Assembly: GCA_963697805.1 (NCBI GenBank)
Contig: CAVOPB010000002.1
Location: 1-64,000, forward strand
DNA length: 64,000 bases
Origin: VRUE01 sp963697805
GTDB taxonomy: Bacteria > Actinomycetota > Thermoleophilia > Solirubrobacterales > 70-9
Direction of reading: 5' to 3'
Numbering within the stretch: the stretch's first letter is position 1; the number at the start of each line of letters is the position of its first letter. Positions 63,660-64,000 of this stretch are shown in pieces. The position numbers and the translations under genes were made by a program. Under the pieces are notes generated by a model. It worked only from the letters and a program-made list of their open reading frames with translations. It did no database searches and was not told the origin of the DNA.

Positions 63660-63681
63660 CCATGAAGTGTAGGTTCTGCAT
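63660..63681. promoter_or_regulatory. Overlapping divergent leaderless promoters
   Basis: Leftward -10 box TACACT is the complement of 63666-63671; rightward -10 box TAGGTT is 63670-63675. They share two base pairs. Each lies exactly 6 nt before its start codon (ATG at 63659, GTG at 63682). The -35 regions would lie inside the opposite coding sequence. Confidence 0.55.
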
Positions 63682-64000
63682 GTGAGTTTTCTCGAAGGGG
63701 CCGGCCTCGAGCTGGGCATAGGCATCGCGATCGGGATGCTGGCCGGGACGACCGGAACCCGCGGCTCCGCTCGCGGCCGGATGACGCTGCTGGCCGCCGT
63801 GATCGGCCTCGTGATCGGGTATCTGCTCTCGGGCCACGCCGACCTCGACAGCCTGCTCGGCGCTCTGTTCTGCCTCGTCGGCGCGGTCTTCGGGTGCCTC
63901 ATAGTCAGCGACGTCGTCAGCGGCGCCGGCAAACGCGAGGGCGGAGGCTCGGGCGCGATCGGATTCCTGATCGCGCTGGTCGCGATCGTCGTCGCAGTCG
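63682..64000 (+). CDS. Small membrane protein, 3' end beyond the window
   Basis: An open frame from GTG at 63682 runs to the window edge (106 codons). It reads SFLEGAGLELGIGIAIGMLA, then two hydrophobic stretches (MTLLAAVIGLVIGYLLSGHA; LLGALFCLVGAVFGCLIVSD), a Gly/Lys loop (GAGKREGGGSGA) and the start of another helix (IGFLIALVAIVVAV). It is probably a polytopic membrane protein with four or more helices. No family recognised. The TAGGTT box 6 nt upstream supports the start. Confidence 0.7.
   Translation, partial: MSFLEGAGLELGIGIAIGMLAGTTGTRGSARGRMTLLAAVIGLVIGYLLSGHADLDSLLGALFCLVGAVFGCLIVSDVVSGAGKREGGGSGAIGFLIALVAIVVAV

Overview
The window is a GC-rich chromosomal segment from an actinobacterium-like organism, most plausibly of the class Thermoleophilia (order Solirubrobacterales). 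The taxonomic call is inference. It rests on high GC, the FhaA-FhaB-PstP-RodA-PbpA-PknB cell-wall cluster in the order known from Actinomycetota, many Ser/Thr kinases, secreted beta-helix/PKD proteins sharing an SGRIG-x-x-x-L-x-PGKY C-terminal motif, and many genes whose -10 box lies only 6-10 nt before the start codon (leaderless-type promoters). The window spans the chromosome origin: dnaA, dnaN, recF, a DUF721 gene, gyrB and gyrA run leftward from about 56.1 kb, while rpmH, rnpA, yidD, yidC, khpB, rsmG, parA and parB run rightward. A parS-like site lies at the rnpA/yidD junction and DnaA-box-like words lie between dnaA and dnaN.

Layout. 1-4.3 kb: end of a broken PKD-domain secreted protein and five TetR-family regulators, three of them closely packed. 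4.4-9.8 kb: a small secreted protein, then a Ser/Thr kinase fused to a beta-propeller, an overlapping substrate-binding lipoprotein, and a convergent SARP/BTAD regulator with a universal-stress-like tail; together these look like a signalling unit. 9.8-13.9 kb: a TetR remnant, a secreted protein with odd E/I/P repeats, a UDP-sugar dehydrogenase, a TetR and a crotonase. 13.9-14.5 kb: a decayed stretch ending in a sugar-porter (MFS) fragment. 14.5-16.3 kb: metF and a DUF3105 protein. 16.3-27.9 kb: an exopolysaccharide/glycan locus (FemAB-like and GNAT acyltransferases, phosphoglycosyltransferase, three glycosyltransferases of which one is frameshifted, flippase, O-antigen-ligase-like protein, two anchored accessory proteins and a PglF/WbpM-type dehydratase). 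27.9-30.4 kb: an overlapping DedA-uppP-purM run.

30.4-35.2 kb: a Ser/Thr kinase with an extracellular domain followed by two overlapping secreted beta-helix genes. 35.2-43.3 kb: the leftward cell-wall growth operon fhaA-fhaB-pstP-rodA-pbpA-pknB-ddl. 43.4-46.3 kb: a further kinase, divergent from a membrane-anchored CARDB-like protein and pheA. 46.4-60.7 kb: the origin region. 60.7-64 kb: tRNA-Ile(GAU), a bifunctional-nuclease-family protein, a second D-Ala-D-Ala-ligase-like gene, a PLP aminotransferase and a partial membrane protein, the last two driven by overlapping divergent promoters.

The most interesting non-genic signal is a hairpin element found after pheA and after yidC. It has a conserved ~40-nt core carrying GCTCTGAGTATCCG, flanked by arms whose sequence differs between copies but is self-complementary within each copy. 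A diverged relative may sit between two convergent genes at 21.6 kb. All functional calls are from reading the sequence; no database search was possible.
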